The position numbers and the translations under genes were made by a program. The notes below the pieces were generated by a model that was given only the letters and a program-made list of their open reading frames with translations, was not told the DNA's origin and did no database searches. From Pseudoalteromonas luteoviolacea (GTDB lineage Bacteria > Pseudomonadota > Gammaproteobacteria > Enterobacterales > Alteromonadaceae), in assembly GCF_001750165.1 (NCBI RefSeq), contig NZ_CP015411.1, positions 4,068,501 through 4,132,500 of the forward strand: a stretch of DNA of 64,000 nucleotides, given 5' to 3'. Of this stretch, positions 17,796 through 27,531 are shown piece by piece (position 1 is the stretch's first letter; every line of letters starts with the position of its first letter).

Positions 17796-17871
17796 GGGTT
17801 GTTAGCTCAGTTGGGAGAGCATCGCCCTTACAAGGCGAGGGTCACTGGTTCAAGTCCAGTACAACCCACCA
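17796..17871 (+). tRNA. tRNA-Val(UAC), copy 4
   Basis: Identical to copy 1. Confidence 0.97.
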
Positions 17872-17916
17872 CTTAAATCCGCATTGCGGTTGGATAATAT
17901 CCATATAATCTATATT

Positions 17917-17992
17917 GGGTTGTTAGCTCAGTTGGGAGAGCATCGCCCTTACAAGGCGAGGGTCACTGGTTCAAGTCCAGTACAACCCACCA
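17917..17992 (+). tRNA. tRNA-Val(UAC), copy 5
   Basis: Identical to copy 1. It is the first member of the second duplicated block. Confidence 0.97.
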
Positions 17993-18008
17993 ATATAGAC
18001 TGTAATTT

Positions 18009-18084
18009 GGGTGATTAGCTCAGTTGGGAGAGCATCGCCCTTACAAGGCGAGGGTCACTGGTTCAAGTCCAGTATCACCCACCA
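18009..18084 (+). tRNA. tRNA-Val(UAC), copy 6 (variant acceptor)
   Basis: Identical to copy 3, including the compensatory acceptor changes. Confidence 0.97.
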
Positions 18085-18099
18085 AATTACACATATCCC

Positions 18100-18175
18100 G
18101 GGTTGTTAGCTCAGTTGGGAGAGCATCGCCCTTACAAGGCGAGGGTCACTGGTTCAAGTCCAGTACAACCCACCA
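18100..18175 (+). tRNA. tRNA-Val(UAC), copy 7
   Basis: Identical to copy 1. No clear terminator hairpin follows. Confidence 0.97.
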
Positions 18176-18305
18176 TTCTTACTTTTCTTTCTGTTAAACC
18201 ACGTTTATCTTCTTGAGTTGTATTTTAACTTCTATCTCAGACTATTTTAAAAGTTTGAAGAAACGTCTAGACTAAAATTATTGTTGGTAACATTCTGATA
18301 CTAAT

Positions 18306-19934
18306 ATGGCCGTTCAACCATTTGTTAATTCGAAAATTTTAATTGTGGAAGAACAAGCGCTTTCGCTCAGCTATTTGAAGCAATCTCTAGAGCGTTTAGC
18401 CTATCGCAACATATTTGTCGCAGAATCAGCTGCAATCGCAAAAGAAAGCTGCGAAGTTAATAAATTTGACTTGATCATCTGCTCTTTTGACTTAAGCAAA
18501 AGACAAAATGGTTATCAACTTTATGAAGAACTCTTAAAGAAACGATTAATCAAACGAAGTACTGGTTTTATTTTTACTTCAGCCGAAACGAGCCCTGAAC
18601 TGGTCCATAGCGTTGTTGAACTGCAACCCGACGACTTCTTGGTCAAGCCATTTACCATCAAAGATCTGCAATCACGGATCGAACGAGTACTCAAAAGAAA
18701 GCAAAGCCTTAAAAAACTCTACACGTTAATAGACGATGAGAATTACTCCAAAGCACTCAAGTTTATCAATGCCGAATTGGATAGCCAGCAAACTAGCTAC
18801 TCAGTCATGTTACTAAAATTAAAAGGCGAAATGCTGCTGAAGCTCAAACGTTTTGATGAAGCCAAGCAATTTTATAAATCAGCGTTAGACTTGCAAAAGT
18901 TTACTTGGGCAAAACTTGGCTTAGTTGAAGCCCTCATTGCAAATAACGAAGACTTTACCGCTCAAAAATTATTAAAAGGCTTGATAGAAAAAAGTGAAAC
19001 TCGGCTTGCAGCACTTGATCTGCTTGGACGATTAGAAATTAAATTAAACCAATTTGAACACGCGCAAAAAGCACTACATGAAGCGTCGCAAATTGCCCCA
19101 AGAAATCTGTCTAGGCAAAAGTCATTAAGTACCGTTGCGATGATTAATCATGACTATGAGTGCAGTTACAACGCACAAAAAGAAATTGCCAGCTTTGCCA
19201 AGTATTCGATCCATGATAGCCCCGAAGTTTATTTAAATGCAGCAAGAGCCGGCATTGATTTCGCGTTGGCCACAGATCAACATGAACAAATCAATAAAAT
19301 TACTCGCCAAACACAACAGTACTTGAACGATTTAAAAAAGCAGTTTCCTCATGCTATTAATCAAACTCAAATGGACGTATTGCACGCACGCTTACACTAC
19401 CTTAAAGACGAGCACAAAAAAGCACGTCAATTAATGGAGCAACTCGATGACGAACCTCAGATCCGCTCTGTTGACGCAGCATTAGATAAAGCCAAAGCTT
19501 TTCATGAATTAGGGTTTCAACACAAAGCACAGGCTCTATTTAGTCAAATAATCGAACATTGTGAGCGGCATCAAAAGCAGGAAGATCCTGTTATGATGCG
19601 TTACTTACAACAACAGCATGATGAACGTAAAGATATTACAATGGGCCCCAAAGAGCTCAACAATCACGCTGTGAAACAATTTAATAAAGGGCAACTTGAT
19701 GTAGCCTTAGAAGCGTTTTCTCAAGCTTTTAGAGTAATGCCTAAAAATGCCAGCATCGCCTTAAACCTGCTCCAATGCCTTGCGGATGCGACTGGAAAAA
19801 AGGGTATTACATTTAACACAAACCTTGCCAAGAAGTGTCTAAAAGTTCTACAAAGCACTGATCTCGACTCTGAGCAAGAGGTACGCTTCGATAAACTTAT
19901 GGCGCAAATGAGGGAAATGGGGTTAGCGCAATAA
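18306..19934 (+). CDS. Response regulator receiver domain protein with TPR repeats
   Basis: This 542 aa cytoplasmic protein starts with a CheY-like receiver domain (about 8-130). Acidic residues at 15-16, phosphoacceptor Asp62 and a VKPF lysine near 113 are visible. The rest is helical tetratricopeptide-type repeat (clear units at about 165-200, 235-270 and 425-465). No DNA-binding or enzymatic output domain is visible, so signalling probably works through protein contacts. It stands alone after the tRNA-Val array, without a partner kinase. Confidence 0.82.
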   Translation: MAVQPFVNSKILIVEEQALSLSYLKQSLERLAYRNIFVAESAAIAKESCEVNKFDLIICSFDLSKRQNGYQLYEELLKKRLIKRSTGFIFTSAETSPELVHSVVELQPDDFLVKPFTIKDLQSRIERVLKRKQSLKKLYTLIDDENYSKALKFINAELDSQQTSYSVMLLKLKGEMLLKLKRFDEAKQFYKSALDLQKFTWAKLGLVEALIANNEDFTAQKLLKGLIEKSETRLAALDLLGRLEIKLNQFEHAQKALHEASQIAPRNLSRQKSLSTVAMINHDYECSYNAQKEIASFAKYSIHDSPEVYLNAARAGIDFALATDQHEQINKITRQTQQYLNDLKKQFPHAINQTQMDVLHARLHYLKDEHKKARQLMEQLDDEPQIRSVDAALDKAKAFHELGFQHKAQALFSQIIEHCERHQKQEDPVMMRYLQQQHDERKDITMGPKELNNHAVKQFNKGQLDVALEAFSQAFRVMPKNASIALNLLQCLADATGKKGITFNTNLAKKCLKVLQSTDLDSEQEVRFDKLMAQMREMGLAQ

Positions 19935-19978
19935 AGAACACTGCGCCACACCTATTATATCAGTCGACCTAGATTGGA

Positions 19979-20431
19979 TTACGTAACAGTCTCTTGTTTA
20001 ACCATCGCAAGTGCGTTTACACAATACCGTAAACCACTGGGCTTAGGGCCATCAGGAAAAACATGTCCCAAATGCGCGTCACAAACATTGCAGACAATTT
20101 CTACTCTTGTCATGCCATGGGTTGTGTCTGCATGGTAAGCTATTGCATTCTGACTGGCAGGTTGAGTAAATGATGGCCAGCCAGAACCACTCTCAAATTT
20201 TTCTTGAGCATCAAATAACAGCTCACCACAACATGCACATTCGTATTGGCCTGGCTCGAATAGGCTACATGATTCAGAACTAAATGGCCTCTCAGTCCCT
20301 TTGTTTCGAGTAATATGAAAGACAGAAGGCTCAAGTAAAGCTTGCCATTGCATTAAACTTTTTTCGACCTTTCTAGGTGGCGCTGGATTACCTTCGCTCG
20401 CCCACGAAAGTATATCTTTCCAAAGTAACAT
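19979..20431 (-). CDS. msrB: Peptide-methionine (R)-S-oxide reductase MsrB
   Basis: This enzyme repairs the R form of methionine sulfoxide in proteins using thioredoxin. The 150 aa chain contains the two zinc-binding CxxC pairs (CACCGE and CNVCD), the LGHVFPDGP loop and the catalytic Cys137 in RYCVNA. All expected residues are present and no signal peptide is seen, so it should be cytoplasmic. Confidence 0.95.
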   Translation of the reverse strand: MLLWKDILSWASEGNPAPPRKVEKSLMQWQALLEPSVFHITRNKGTERPFSSESCSLFEPGQYECACCGELLFDAQEKFESGSGWPSFTQPASQNAIAYHADTTHGMTRVEIVCNVCDAHLGHVFPDGPKPSGLRYCVNALAMVKQETVT

Positions 20432-20694
20432 GTTGATATTCCTAAACTAGTTTAATTTTTATTATTAGAAGATAATAATAACTATCTCATCTATCACCGC
20501 GTAGTACACATCGAGCATAAACCTCATTGATGACACAACTGGGTCAGTCAGTGCTTTAACGCCAATAAAATGAATTCGTCGCGGACTTACTTTTTCAGCT
20601 CACAGATTGATACGAATTAACCGTTTAATTAGGTCACAACAGATAGACAAAACACCCCAATATCATTTAGGCGTCTTGCCGCTTTTTCGTCAAG

Positions 20695-21180
20695 CTATTT
20701 TGCATCTGGTTCAGGCCAGTCGCCAAAAAAACAAGTTAAATAACGACTGTTGATCAAATATAAAATAACCCAAGATACCAAAACAATTTGACTCGCAAGA
20801 TAAAATGAAAACTGGTAATAATTACTGGCAGCTTGCATTATCAACCAACCAAGGTCTAAGGCCGCAGCCACTAGCATAGGCCAACGCATATAACGCCATA
20901 CACGCCCCCATTTTTGCGAACTAGTTGGCCTGCGCATGGAATATACAACGGCTGGTAGCAAAGCGATTGCAGCGATACTAATTGCCACCAAAAAGTTAGT
21001 TTTAGAGGGAAAGAACAAACTCATAATGTCTAAATCTGGGCGCCAAGTCAGTGCTGACATCAACCAGACAAAAAAAGGGCGAAGCAAAACAAGCAAAGTT
21101 AAGTTGAACCCAAGCGGTGTACGATATACGCCATACTTATCCCAATATTCAGGCCCAAACCGCCCAATTAACTTACTCAC
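20695..21180 (-). CDS. DUF2919 family inner-membrane protein (YfeZ-like)
   Basis: This 161 aa protein has four predicted membrane helices. The N-terminus contains the WDKYGVYRTPLGFNLTLLVLLRPFFVW segment that I associate with the DUF2919/YfeZ family (here split by no gap). The function is unknown. It is followed on the same strand by a 263-base gap before msrB and preceded closely by ligA, so it may share the ligA transcript. Confidence 0.65.
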   Translation of the reverse strand: MSKLIGRFGPEYWDKYGVYRTPLGFNLTLLVLLRPFFVWLMSALTWRPDLDIMSLFFPSKTNFLVAISIAAIALLPAVVYSMRRPTSSQKWGRVWRYMRWPMLVAAALDLGWLIMQAASNYYQFSFYLASQIVLVSWVILYLINSRYLTCFFGDWPEPDAK

Positions 21181-21247
21181 ACTGCCCTCTCTATTTCTGT
21201 ATGTTTTATTAGCTCCCCGTCCTGAGGATGAGCTTTGTCATTATCAT

Positions 21248-23269
21248 TTACCCTTGATGCTGTTCAAATAAAGCGATTAAAGCTGCCTCATCCATCACTT
21301 CAACACCTAAGTCTTGTGCTTTTGTCAGTTTAGAACCAGCCTTTTCACCTGCAACCAAAGCATGTGTATTTTTGGAAACACTGCCAGCGACTTTGGCCCC
21401 TAATGCTTGTAACCTCGCTTTTGCATCATTTCGATTTAACTGGCTCAAAGTACCGGTTAATACATACGTTAGACCTTCAAGCGGCTGAGATTGCTCTGAG
21501 GGTGCTTCGATATCAGACCAGTGAACGCCCACCTCTTGAAGCTCAGCAACAACTTGTTGATTATGCTGCTCACCAAAAAACGCATGGATATTATGTGCCA
21601 CGATAACACCAACATCACTCACCTCTTGTAGACTTTCAATGGAGGCGTTCATAACATTTTCAAGTGTTAAGTAATGATTCGCTAAATTTTGTGCCGTTGC
21701 TTCACCCACTTCTCTAATGCCTAGCGCATACAAAAATTTCGCTAATGTTGTCTGCTTGCCAGCTTCCAGTGCATTTACTAAGTTTTTAGCTGATTTAGGG
21801 CCCATTCGCTCTAAGGACTCAAAGTGGCCTTGACGCAACTTAAACAGCTCTGCAGGCGTTTTTATTAGTTCTCTGTCCACCAGTTGCTCAACTATCTTAT
21901 CGCCCAGCCCATCTATATCTAAGGCTTTTCGCGATGAAAAATGTTTAATCGCTTCCTTTCTCTGCGCTTGGCACACTAACCCGCCCGTACAACGCGCAAC
22001 AGCTTCTCCCTCCACACGTTCAACATGTGAGTCACACACTGGACACGTCTTTGGAAACTCAATGTCGTAAGCCTCTTCAGGTCGCTTATCTAATACAACT
22101 TGTGTGATCTGCGGGATAACATCTCCAGCACGACGGATAATGACATGATCTTTCACTTTGATACCCAAGCGATCAATTTCATCTTGATTATGCAAAGTCG
22201 CGTTCGATACGGTCACACCGCCGACAAAAATAGGCTCAAGCCTTGCTACCGGGGTCACCGCTCCCGTGCGCCCCACTTGGAACTCGACATCCAGTAATTG
22301 AGTCATTTCCTCTTGTGCAGGAAATTTAAATGCAATTGCCCATCGAGGTGCACGAGCAACGAAACCCAATTGAGCTTGCTGCTGCTTGTCATCGACTTTG
22401 ATGACCACGCCATCAATTTCATAGCTCAATGCATCTCGGCGCGTTAAAATATCTTGATAATAAGCCAGTGCTTGAGATACCCCTTCCACACGCTTCGTTT
22501 CAGGACACATGGGTAAGCCCCACTGTTTTAATTGCTCTAACTGGCCATAATGTGTCTCAGCAAGCTCAGCACCTTCCACTGTACCCATGGAGTAGGCATA
22601 AAACATTAAAGGTCGTTTTGCGGTGATCTTAGAATCTAGTTGACGCAAACTACCTGCCGCAGCATTTCTTGGATTGGCGAATGTTTTTTCATCTTTCGCT
22701 AATGCCGTTTCATTAAGTCTTTCAAAGCCGGCTTTATCCATAAAGACTTCACCACGTACTTCAACCTCCTCAGGAATGTTGTCACCTCTTAAACGCAATG
22801 GAATGTTGCGAATGGTTTTTACATTTTCTGTGATGTTTTCGCCCACTTGGCCATCACCACGCGTTGCGGCTTGAACTAATATACCGTTGCGATACAAAAT
22901 CGACACTGCCAAACCATCTAGCTTTGGTTCACAGCAAAATGCCAGCTCACTGGATTCCAATAAACGTTCTTTAATACGGCGATTAAATGCGTTAAATTCA
23001 GCCTCATCAAACGCATTATCTAAAGATAACATCGGTACTTTGTGCGTCACCTGATCAAATTTGCTCAGTGCGACACCGCCCACTTTCTGCGAAGGCGAAT
23101 CGGCGGTTAAAAGCGCCGGGTTCGCTATTTCCAGTTCGGTGAGTTCGCGCATTAACCTATCATATTCTGCATCCGGCACGGTGGGCATATCCAATACATA
23201 ATATTTATAATTATGATCTTCCAGTTGTGCTTTTAATTCATTGATTCTATTGCTGATAGATTCCGACAT
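21248..23269 (-). CDS. ligA: NAD-dependent DNA ligase LigA
   Basis: This essential ligase (673 aa, usual length) seals nicks in replication and repair. It has an adenylation domain with the CEPKLDGLAVSILY active-site lysine motif, and an OB fold. A four-cysteine zinc finger (CPVCDSHVERVEGEAVARC then C), helix-hairpin-helix repeats and a C-terminal BRCT domain follow (about 595-673). It lies downstream of smc and zipA on the same strand, but a terminator-like hairpin at 23291-23316 separates it from zipA. Confidence 0.97.
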   Translation of the reverse strand: MSESISNRINELKAQLEDHNYKYYVLDMPTVPDAEYDRLMRELTELEIANPALLTADSPSQKVGGVALSKFDQVTHKVPMLSLDNAFDEAEFNAFNRRIKERLLESSELAFCCEPKLDGLAVSILYRNGILVQAATRGDGQVGENITENVKTIRNIPLRLRGDNIPEEVEVRGEVFMDKAGFERLNETALAKDEKTFANPRNAAAGSLRQLDSKITAKRPLMFYAYSMGTVEGAELAETHYGQLEQLKQWGLPMCPETKRVEGVSQALAYYQDILTRRDALSYEIDGVVIKVDDKQQQAQLGFVARAPRWAIAFKFPAQEEMTQLLDVEFQVGRTGAVTPVARLEPIFVGGVTVSNATLHNQDEIDRLGIKVKDHVIIRRAGDVIPQITQVVLDKRPEEAYDIEFPKTCPVCDSHVERVEGEAVARCTGGLVCQAQRKEAIKHFSSRKALDIDGLGDKIVEQLVDRELIKTPAELFKLRQGHFESLERMGPKSAKNLVNALEAGKQTTLAKFLYALGIREVGEATAQNLANHYLTLENVMNASIESLQEVSDVGVIVAHNIHAFFGEQHNQQVVAELQEVGVHWSDIEAPSEQSQPLEGLTYVLTGTLSQLNRNDAKARLQALGAKVAGSVSKNTHALVAGEKAGSKLTKAQDLGVEVMDEAALIALFEQHQG

Positions 23270-23290
23270 TTCAACCTCTTAATAAAACAA

Positions 23291-23316
23291 AAGCCACCGG
23301 TCCTTACCAGTGGCTT
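23291..23316 (-). terminator. Intrinsic terminator after zipA
   Basis: On the minus strand AAGCCAC and GTGGCTT pair around an inner GG/CC-containing loop, followed by a TTTTGTTTTATT stretch. It lies between the zipA stop and the ligA start, implying that ligA has its own promoter or depends on read-through. Confidence 0.75.
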
Positions 23317-23366
23317 ACTCTATCTTTTTTGTTACCCGACACACGGGTCATCTTTGCATCTAAAAC

Positions 23367-24080
23367 TTATGCTGCAAACTCACGTACTTTTTCGACATAC
23401 GTGCGAATTGTATCAACTGTCAACGGTTCGCGATTGCTATCTAATACTTGCGCACCGAACTCATCTGATAACTTTTTCGCTGCACCATGTAACATATTAA
23501 ACGCAGCCATGCTGTCGCCCTCACACGGTAAAGTCATAAACAAACTCACTCCAGCTGTGCTGAACTGTTCCATGTTATCAATATCAAATGTGCCAGGGTT
23601 ATACATATTTACCAATCTAAACAATACTGGGCCATTACCCGAAGACTCTAAGTGTCGATTAAAAAAGCCCTCTTCAGAGTATTTAAAACCAAGGCTTAAT
23701 ACACTTGGTAGTAACTTGGAGCCCGCCATCGTTAGCCCTTCAGGCATTTGGATGTGTAAAATGATAAAGTCTTGCGGCTCAGGTGCTGCTTGCGTACTGT
23801 GGGTTGAGGACTCAGCATTTTGCTGCTCTGCAGGCTGTGGCTGTGTATCCATTTGCTCTGTGTCAACTGTACTCGGGTGCTGTTCTTCCTCGACAGCAGC
23901 AAAGCTCATATCACTTAGTTCAGGCTCTTTTGGCTTAGTGTCCTCGTTCGCAGTTGATAATTCTTGTCTACGACCATTTTTGTCTTCTTTTTTTCTAACA
24001 GACCATAGCCCATGTATCAGTAGTCCACCTATGATCAACGCACTGATCACGATTAATGCCCATCTTAATTCTGTGGCCAT
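23367..24080 (-). CDS. zipA: Cell division protein ZipA
   Basis: ZipA anchors FtsZ protofilaments to the inner membrane at mid-cell. The 237 aa protein has an N-terminal membrane helix (about 7-27) and a charged linker rich in Pro/Gln/Glu (about 28-95). A C-terminal globular FtsZ-binding domain covers about 100-237. The order smc-zipA-ligA is a known gammaproteobacterial arrangement and supports the call. The linker is shorter than in E. coli ZipA (328 aa). Confidence 0.93.
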   Translation of the reverse strand: MATELRWALIVISALIIGGLLIHGLWSVRKKEDKNGRRQELSTANEDTKPKEPELSDMSFAAVEEEQHPSTVDTEQMDTQPQPAEQQNAESSTHSTQAAPEPQDFIILHIQMPEGLTMAGSKLLPSVLSLGFKYSEEGFFNRHLESSGNGPVLFRLVNMYNPGTFDIDNMEQFSTAGVSLFMTLPCEGDSMAAFNMLHGAAKKLSDEFGAQVLDSNREPLTVDTIRTYVEKVREFAA

Positions 24081-24098
24081 TGTTCACCTTTACTTTTG

Positions 24099-27000
24099 TT
24101 ATGTATGTGCCATCTGCACTGCTTGCTCTATATCAACAGCAACTACACGTGAAACACCTGGTTCCGCCATAGTCACCCCCGTCAGCCTTGCGGCCATTTC
24201 CATCGCCACTTTGTTGTGGCTAATATATATAAATTGCACCGCCTGAGACATTTCTTCTACGAGACGACAAAAGCGTCCAACATTTGCATCGTCTAGCGGC
24301 GCATCTACTTCATCCAACATACAAAACGGTGCCGGATTTAATCTGAAGATAGAAAATACCAATGATAATGCGGTCAACGCTTTTTCTCCACCACTTAACA
24401 GATGAATTGTCGTGTTTTTCTTACCCGGCGGCCTCGCCATTATAGTAACACCACTTTCCAACAAATCATCACTGGTGAGCTCTAAGTAGGCATTTCCGCC
24501 ACCAAACACTTTTGGAAACAGCTCTCCTAAATCACGGTTTACCTGATCAAAGGTCGCTCTGAATCTTGTTTTTGTTTCTCTATCAATCTTTCTGATCGCA
24601 TTTTCAAGCGTTTCCAATGCCGCAGTTAAGTCATCTAACTGCACATCAAGATAGGTTTTTCGAGCTAGAGCTTCATCAAACTCTTCAATGGCAGCCAAAT
24701 TAACGGCCCCTAACATAGATAGCTTTTGTGTTGTCGCAGTTAACTGACTTTGATAGACCCCAACACTTAACTTTTCATCCAATGTAGCCAGCACACCTTT
24801 CAACGTTTGCTTGAGCTCCAGTAAAGGCTCCAGTGCAGCTTGCGCTTTTACAACTAAGCTCTGCTCTTGTAATTGTAGCTGTTGTTTTTGTTCTTTGAGT
24901 TTAAGACTATTCGCCTGGGCGTCCTGCACACTACTTTGCTTTTCAGCTAATTGTTGTTTTGCCTTTGTAACCTCCTGCTCCACGTCGGTGAGTTTCTGTT
25001 GCTGCACTTGATGCGTTGTCAGTAATGTTGAGATCTGTGTTTGTGTTTCTAACAAGGGGGTTTCAAGCAACATCAGTTGCTCAGCATTGCCTTCTAACGC
25101 CAACATACTTTGCTGCATACTATCATTTAAATGGAGTGATTTTGTCGCACTGATCTGTTGATCACTTTGTGCTTGTTGTAGGGCCATTTTTGCTTGATGC
25201 ACCTGCTCTTGGGCTTGTGTTTTCCCAATGAGTGTCGCTTGGGCTTGCTGTTTATTCGCCTCAGCTAACAGTTTTTTATCAACCAATTTTTGCTGCACTA
25301 CGGCCAGATGTTCCTGTGCTTTTTGGTGTAACTCAGTTTCCTGCTGCACCAATGTTTGCGCCGAAGCGACCTCTTGGCGAATATGCGTTAACTCTCCGGC
25401 AAGTTTGTCTGATTGTGCCTGCCAACCCTGGTGCTGCAACTCCAAAATTTCTAATCGGCTTTTATTGGCAGCCACCAACTGTGCCACGCTGTGCACCGCT
25501 TGCTTATTTTGCTCAACACTCTCATCTAATTCAGCATGTTTGGCAATCAACATTTGACTATGTTGCTCTGCTTCAGCTAAGCCTTTTTCCTGTATAGGGA
25601 TCTTTGAGTTTAAGGTATCTAACGTTTGATAGTTGACCAACTGGCTCGCACTGCCCTGCGGCTTGGGCATTGTAAAGTTATCACCATAAACACACCCTTC
25701 ATCATCAATTGCGAGGATAAAATGTTGCGTAGGCACAAATTGTCTGGCTGTCCCCAGCCACTTTACATGATTTAAAAAGGTAGGAAAAACCCCTGATACG
25801 ATGAACTGTGCGACACTTTCAACATGAGGCTGTCGTGATTTTTCCCAAAGTCCTGGTCCATTTGGTTCATCACGTAATGATAATACATCCAGCCCAAGCA
25901 GTGCGCATTCAACAATTTGCGCATACCCTGCTGAGACTTTTAATTGCGCTAAAAATGAAGGGAGATCAACACCGTCGTCCGCGCCTAAAAGCGTATTTAA
26001 AGTGTCTCGTTCAGCAGTACTTTGTAGTAGTTGTTGCTGCGCGTTTTGCACAGCCCCTTCGCTTACACGAATTTGCGTTTCACTATATTGGCGCTGCTCC
26101 TGCAGCTTATGCGATTGGCTTTGCAGCGCAGCCATTTCTTTCACCAGCGACTGCTGCTTGCTCTGTTCCTCAGCTAATAACTCACTGCTATTTTGTGCTG
26201 TCAGTGTCTCGCTATCGGCGACTAAGCTGGCATGACGCTCCTCGAGATGACGCAACTTCTGTTTTGCTTGTTGCAAAGTCACATTACTGGCCGCATGTTG
26301 CTCTTTTGCGACAGAGCCTTGTTCTGTCAGTTCATGCAATTCCCTATCAACATCATTATTGAGTTGATGCGTTTGCTCATACACGGCCACTCGTTCTTCA
26401 AGTTCAGCTTCTGCAAGCGCCAAACGCTCAGCTGCCTCCTCACTCTTTTGTTGATGTATGGCACAACTGGCTTGCTGCTCTGTCAATAATGCCTGCGCTT
26501 TTACTTGTTCTGACGTTAATTTTACTTTTGCTTCATTGAGCTCAATACGTTTTTCTGTAAGGTGAATTTTTTGCTGTTCAGCACGGGTCAGCTCAGTATG
26601 TGTTTTATGCAACGTTTGCTGCAAAGCACCCAGTGCATCCGTTAAATGTGTAACTTGCTGCTCAAAACTCGCTACCACATCGTTTTGCCCACCATGGGCT
26701 TGCTCTAAAAACTGTAACTTTTCATCTAATTTAGCGATTTGCTGCACTTTTTGTTGCAATTTATCGTTAAAGTCCTGCCACTTTAACACTGCCAATTGAC
26801 CTTTTAAGGTCCGTTCTTTGGCTTTTAATTCCTTATACTTTCTTGCGGCTTCCGCTTGCTGGGCCAATCTATCAAGCTGCGATTGCAGTTCTTTACGCAT
26901 ATCCAATAAACGCTCAAGATTATCTCGCGTGCTTTTTATTCGCGTTTGCGTTTCTCGTCTACGCTCTTTGTACTTAGAGACACCGGCCGCTTCTTCTAAA

Positions 27001-27488
27001 AAGACTCTCAGTTCATGAGGCTTACTTTCGATAAGCCGCGAGATCATGCCTTGCTCTATGATCGAGTAGCTACGAGGCCCTAAGCCTGTGCCGAGGAAAA
27101 TATCCGTAATATCGCGACGGCGGCACTTACTGCCGTTTAAGAAATACAAAGATTGACCGTCTCGGGTCACTAAACGTTTAATAGCGATTTGATTTCTGTC
27201 TGCAAGCGAACCTGGTAATGTCCCTCGGGTATTATCAAACATCAGCTCAACAGAAGCTTGTGAAATGGCTTTACGATTTGTCGAGCCATTAAAGATTACA
27301 TCCGTCATCGCATCACCGCGCAAGTTCTTAGCTGAACTTTCACCTAATACCCAGCGTACCGCATCAATAACATTAGATTTTCCACAGCCATTTGGCCCAA
27401 CCACACAGGTCATCTGATCAGGAAATGGGATCTTGGTTGGCTCGACAAAGGATTTAAATCCGGCGAGCTTAATGTGACTTAAACGCAT
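24099..27488 (-). CDS. smc: Chromosome segregation protein SMC
   Basis: This condensin-type ATPase organises the chromosome. The 1129 aa chain has an N-terminal Walker A (GPNGCGKSNVIDAVRW) and long coiled coils interrupted by a hinge near residues 490-610. The C-terminal head carries the ABC signature LLSGGEKALTAL and Walker B FCMLDEVDAPLDD. It belongs to the Smc/ScpAB type rather than MukB. The coiled coils are Gln/Ala-rich. The zipA start lies 18 bases after its stop, so they are likely co-transcribed. Confidence 0.96.
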   Translation of the reverse strand: MRLSHIKLAGFKSFVEPTKIPFPDQMTCVVGPNGCGKSNVIDAVRWVLGESSAKNLRGDAMTDVIFNGSTNRKAISQASVELMFDNTRGTLPGSLADRNQIAIKRLVTRDGQSLYFLNGSKCRRRDITDIFLGTGLGPRSYSIIEQGMISRLIESKPHELRVFLEEAAGVSKYKERRRETQTRIKSTRDNLERLLDMRKELQSQLDRLAQQAEAARKYKELKAKERTLKGQLAVLKWQDFNDKLQQKVQQIAKLDEKLQFLEQAHGGQNDVVASFEQQVTHLTDALGALQQTLHKTHTELTRAEQQKIHLTEKRIELNEAKVKLTSEQVKAQALLTEQQASCAIHQQKSEEAAERLALAEAELEERVAVYEQTHQLNNDVDRELHELTEQGSVAKEQHAASNVTLQQAKQKLRHLEERHASLVADSETLTAQNSSELLAEEQSKQQSLVKEMAALQSQSHKLQEQRQYSETQIRVSEGAVQNAQQQLLQSTAERDTLNTLLGADDGVDLPSFLAQLKVSAGYAQIVECALLGLDVLSLRDEPNGPGLWEKSRQPHVESVAQFIVSGVFPTFLNHVKWLGTARQFVPTQHFILAIDDEGCVYGDNFTMPKPQGSASQLVNYQTLDTLNSKIPIQEKGLAEAEQHSQMLIAKHAELDESVEQNKQAVHSVAQLVAANKSRLEILELQHQGWQAQSDKLAGELTHIRQEVASAQTLVQQETELHQKAQEHLAVVQQKLVDKKLLAEANKQQAQATLIGKTQAQEQVHQAKMALQQAQSDQQISATKSLHLNDSMQQSMLALEGNAEQLMLLETPLLETQTQISTLLTTHQVQQQKLTDVEQEVTKAKQQLAEKQSSVQDAQANSLKLKEQKQQLQLQEQSLVVKAQAALEPLLELKQTLKGVLATLDEKLSVGVYQSQLTATTQKLSMLGAVNLAAIEEFDEALARKTYLDVQLDDLTAALETLENAIRKIDRETKTRFRATFDQVNRDLGELFPKVFGGGNAYLELTSDDLLESGVTIMARPPGKKNTTIHLLSGGEKALTALSLVFSIFRLNPAPFCMLDEVDAPLDDANVGRFCRLVEEMSQAVQFIYISHNKVAMEMAARLTGVTMAEPGVSRVVAVDIEQAVQMAHT

Positions 27489-27531
27489 AGACAGAGTTAT
27501 TTATTTTTATTACTACAGTAACAGTCGTACA

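Larger units (their letters stand above)
17604..18175 (+). repeat. Tandem duplication of a three-tRNA-Val block
   Basis: Bases 17604-17871 (copies 2-4 with their spacers) recur at 17908-18175 (copies 5-7) with an offset of 304. The spacers atatagactgtaattt and aattacacatatccc are the same in both, and I see no mismatch by eye. Confidence 0.92.

Noticed and set aside
17448..17908. Open frames running through the tRNA-Val array
   Set aside because: They are translations of tRNA genes and spacers, a common false call in such arrays.
15455..18175. CRISPR-like regular repeats
   Set aside because: The repeated units fold as tRNA cloverleaves with anticodons and CCA ends, and the spacers are also repeated rather than unique.
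23329..24246. Plus-strand 305-codon open frame opposite zipA and the end of smc
   Set aside because: Both zipA and smc are well supported on the other strand. The frame is Ser/Cys-rich antisense sequence without family features.
25808..26362. Plus-strand open frames opposite smc
   Set aside because: They are antisense of a long coiled-coil gene, with no start signals or conserved domain.
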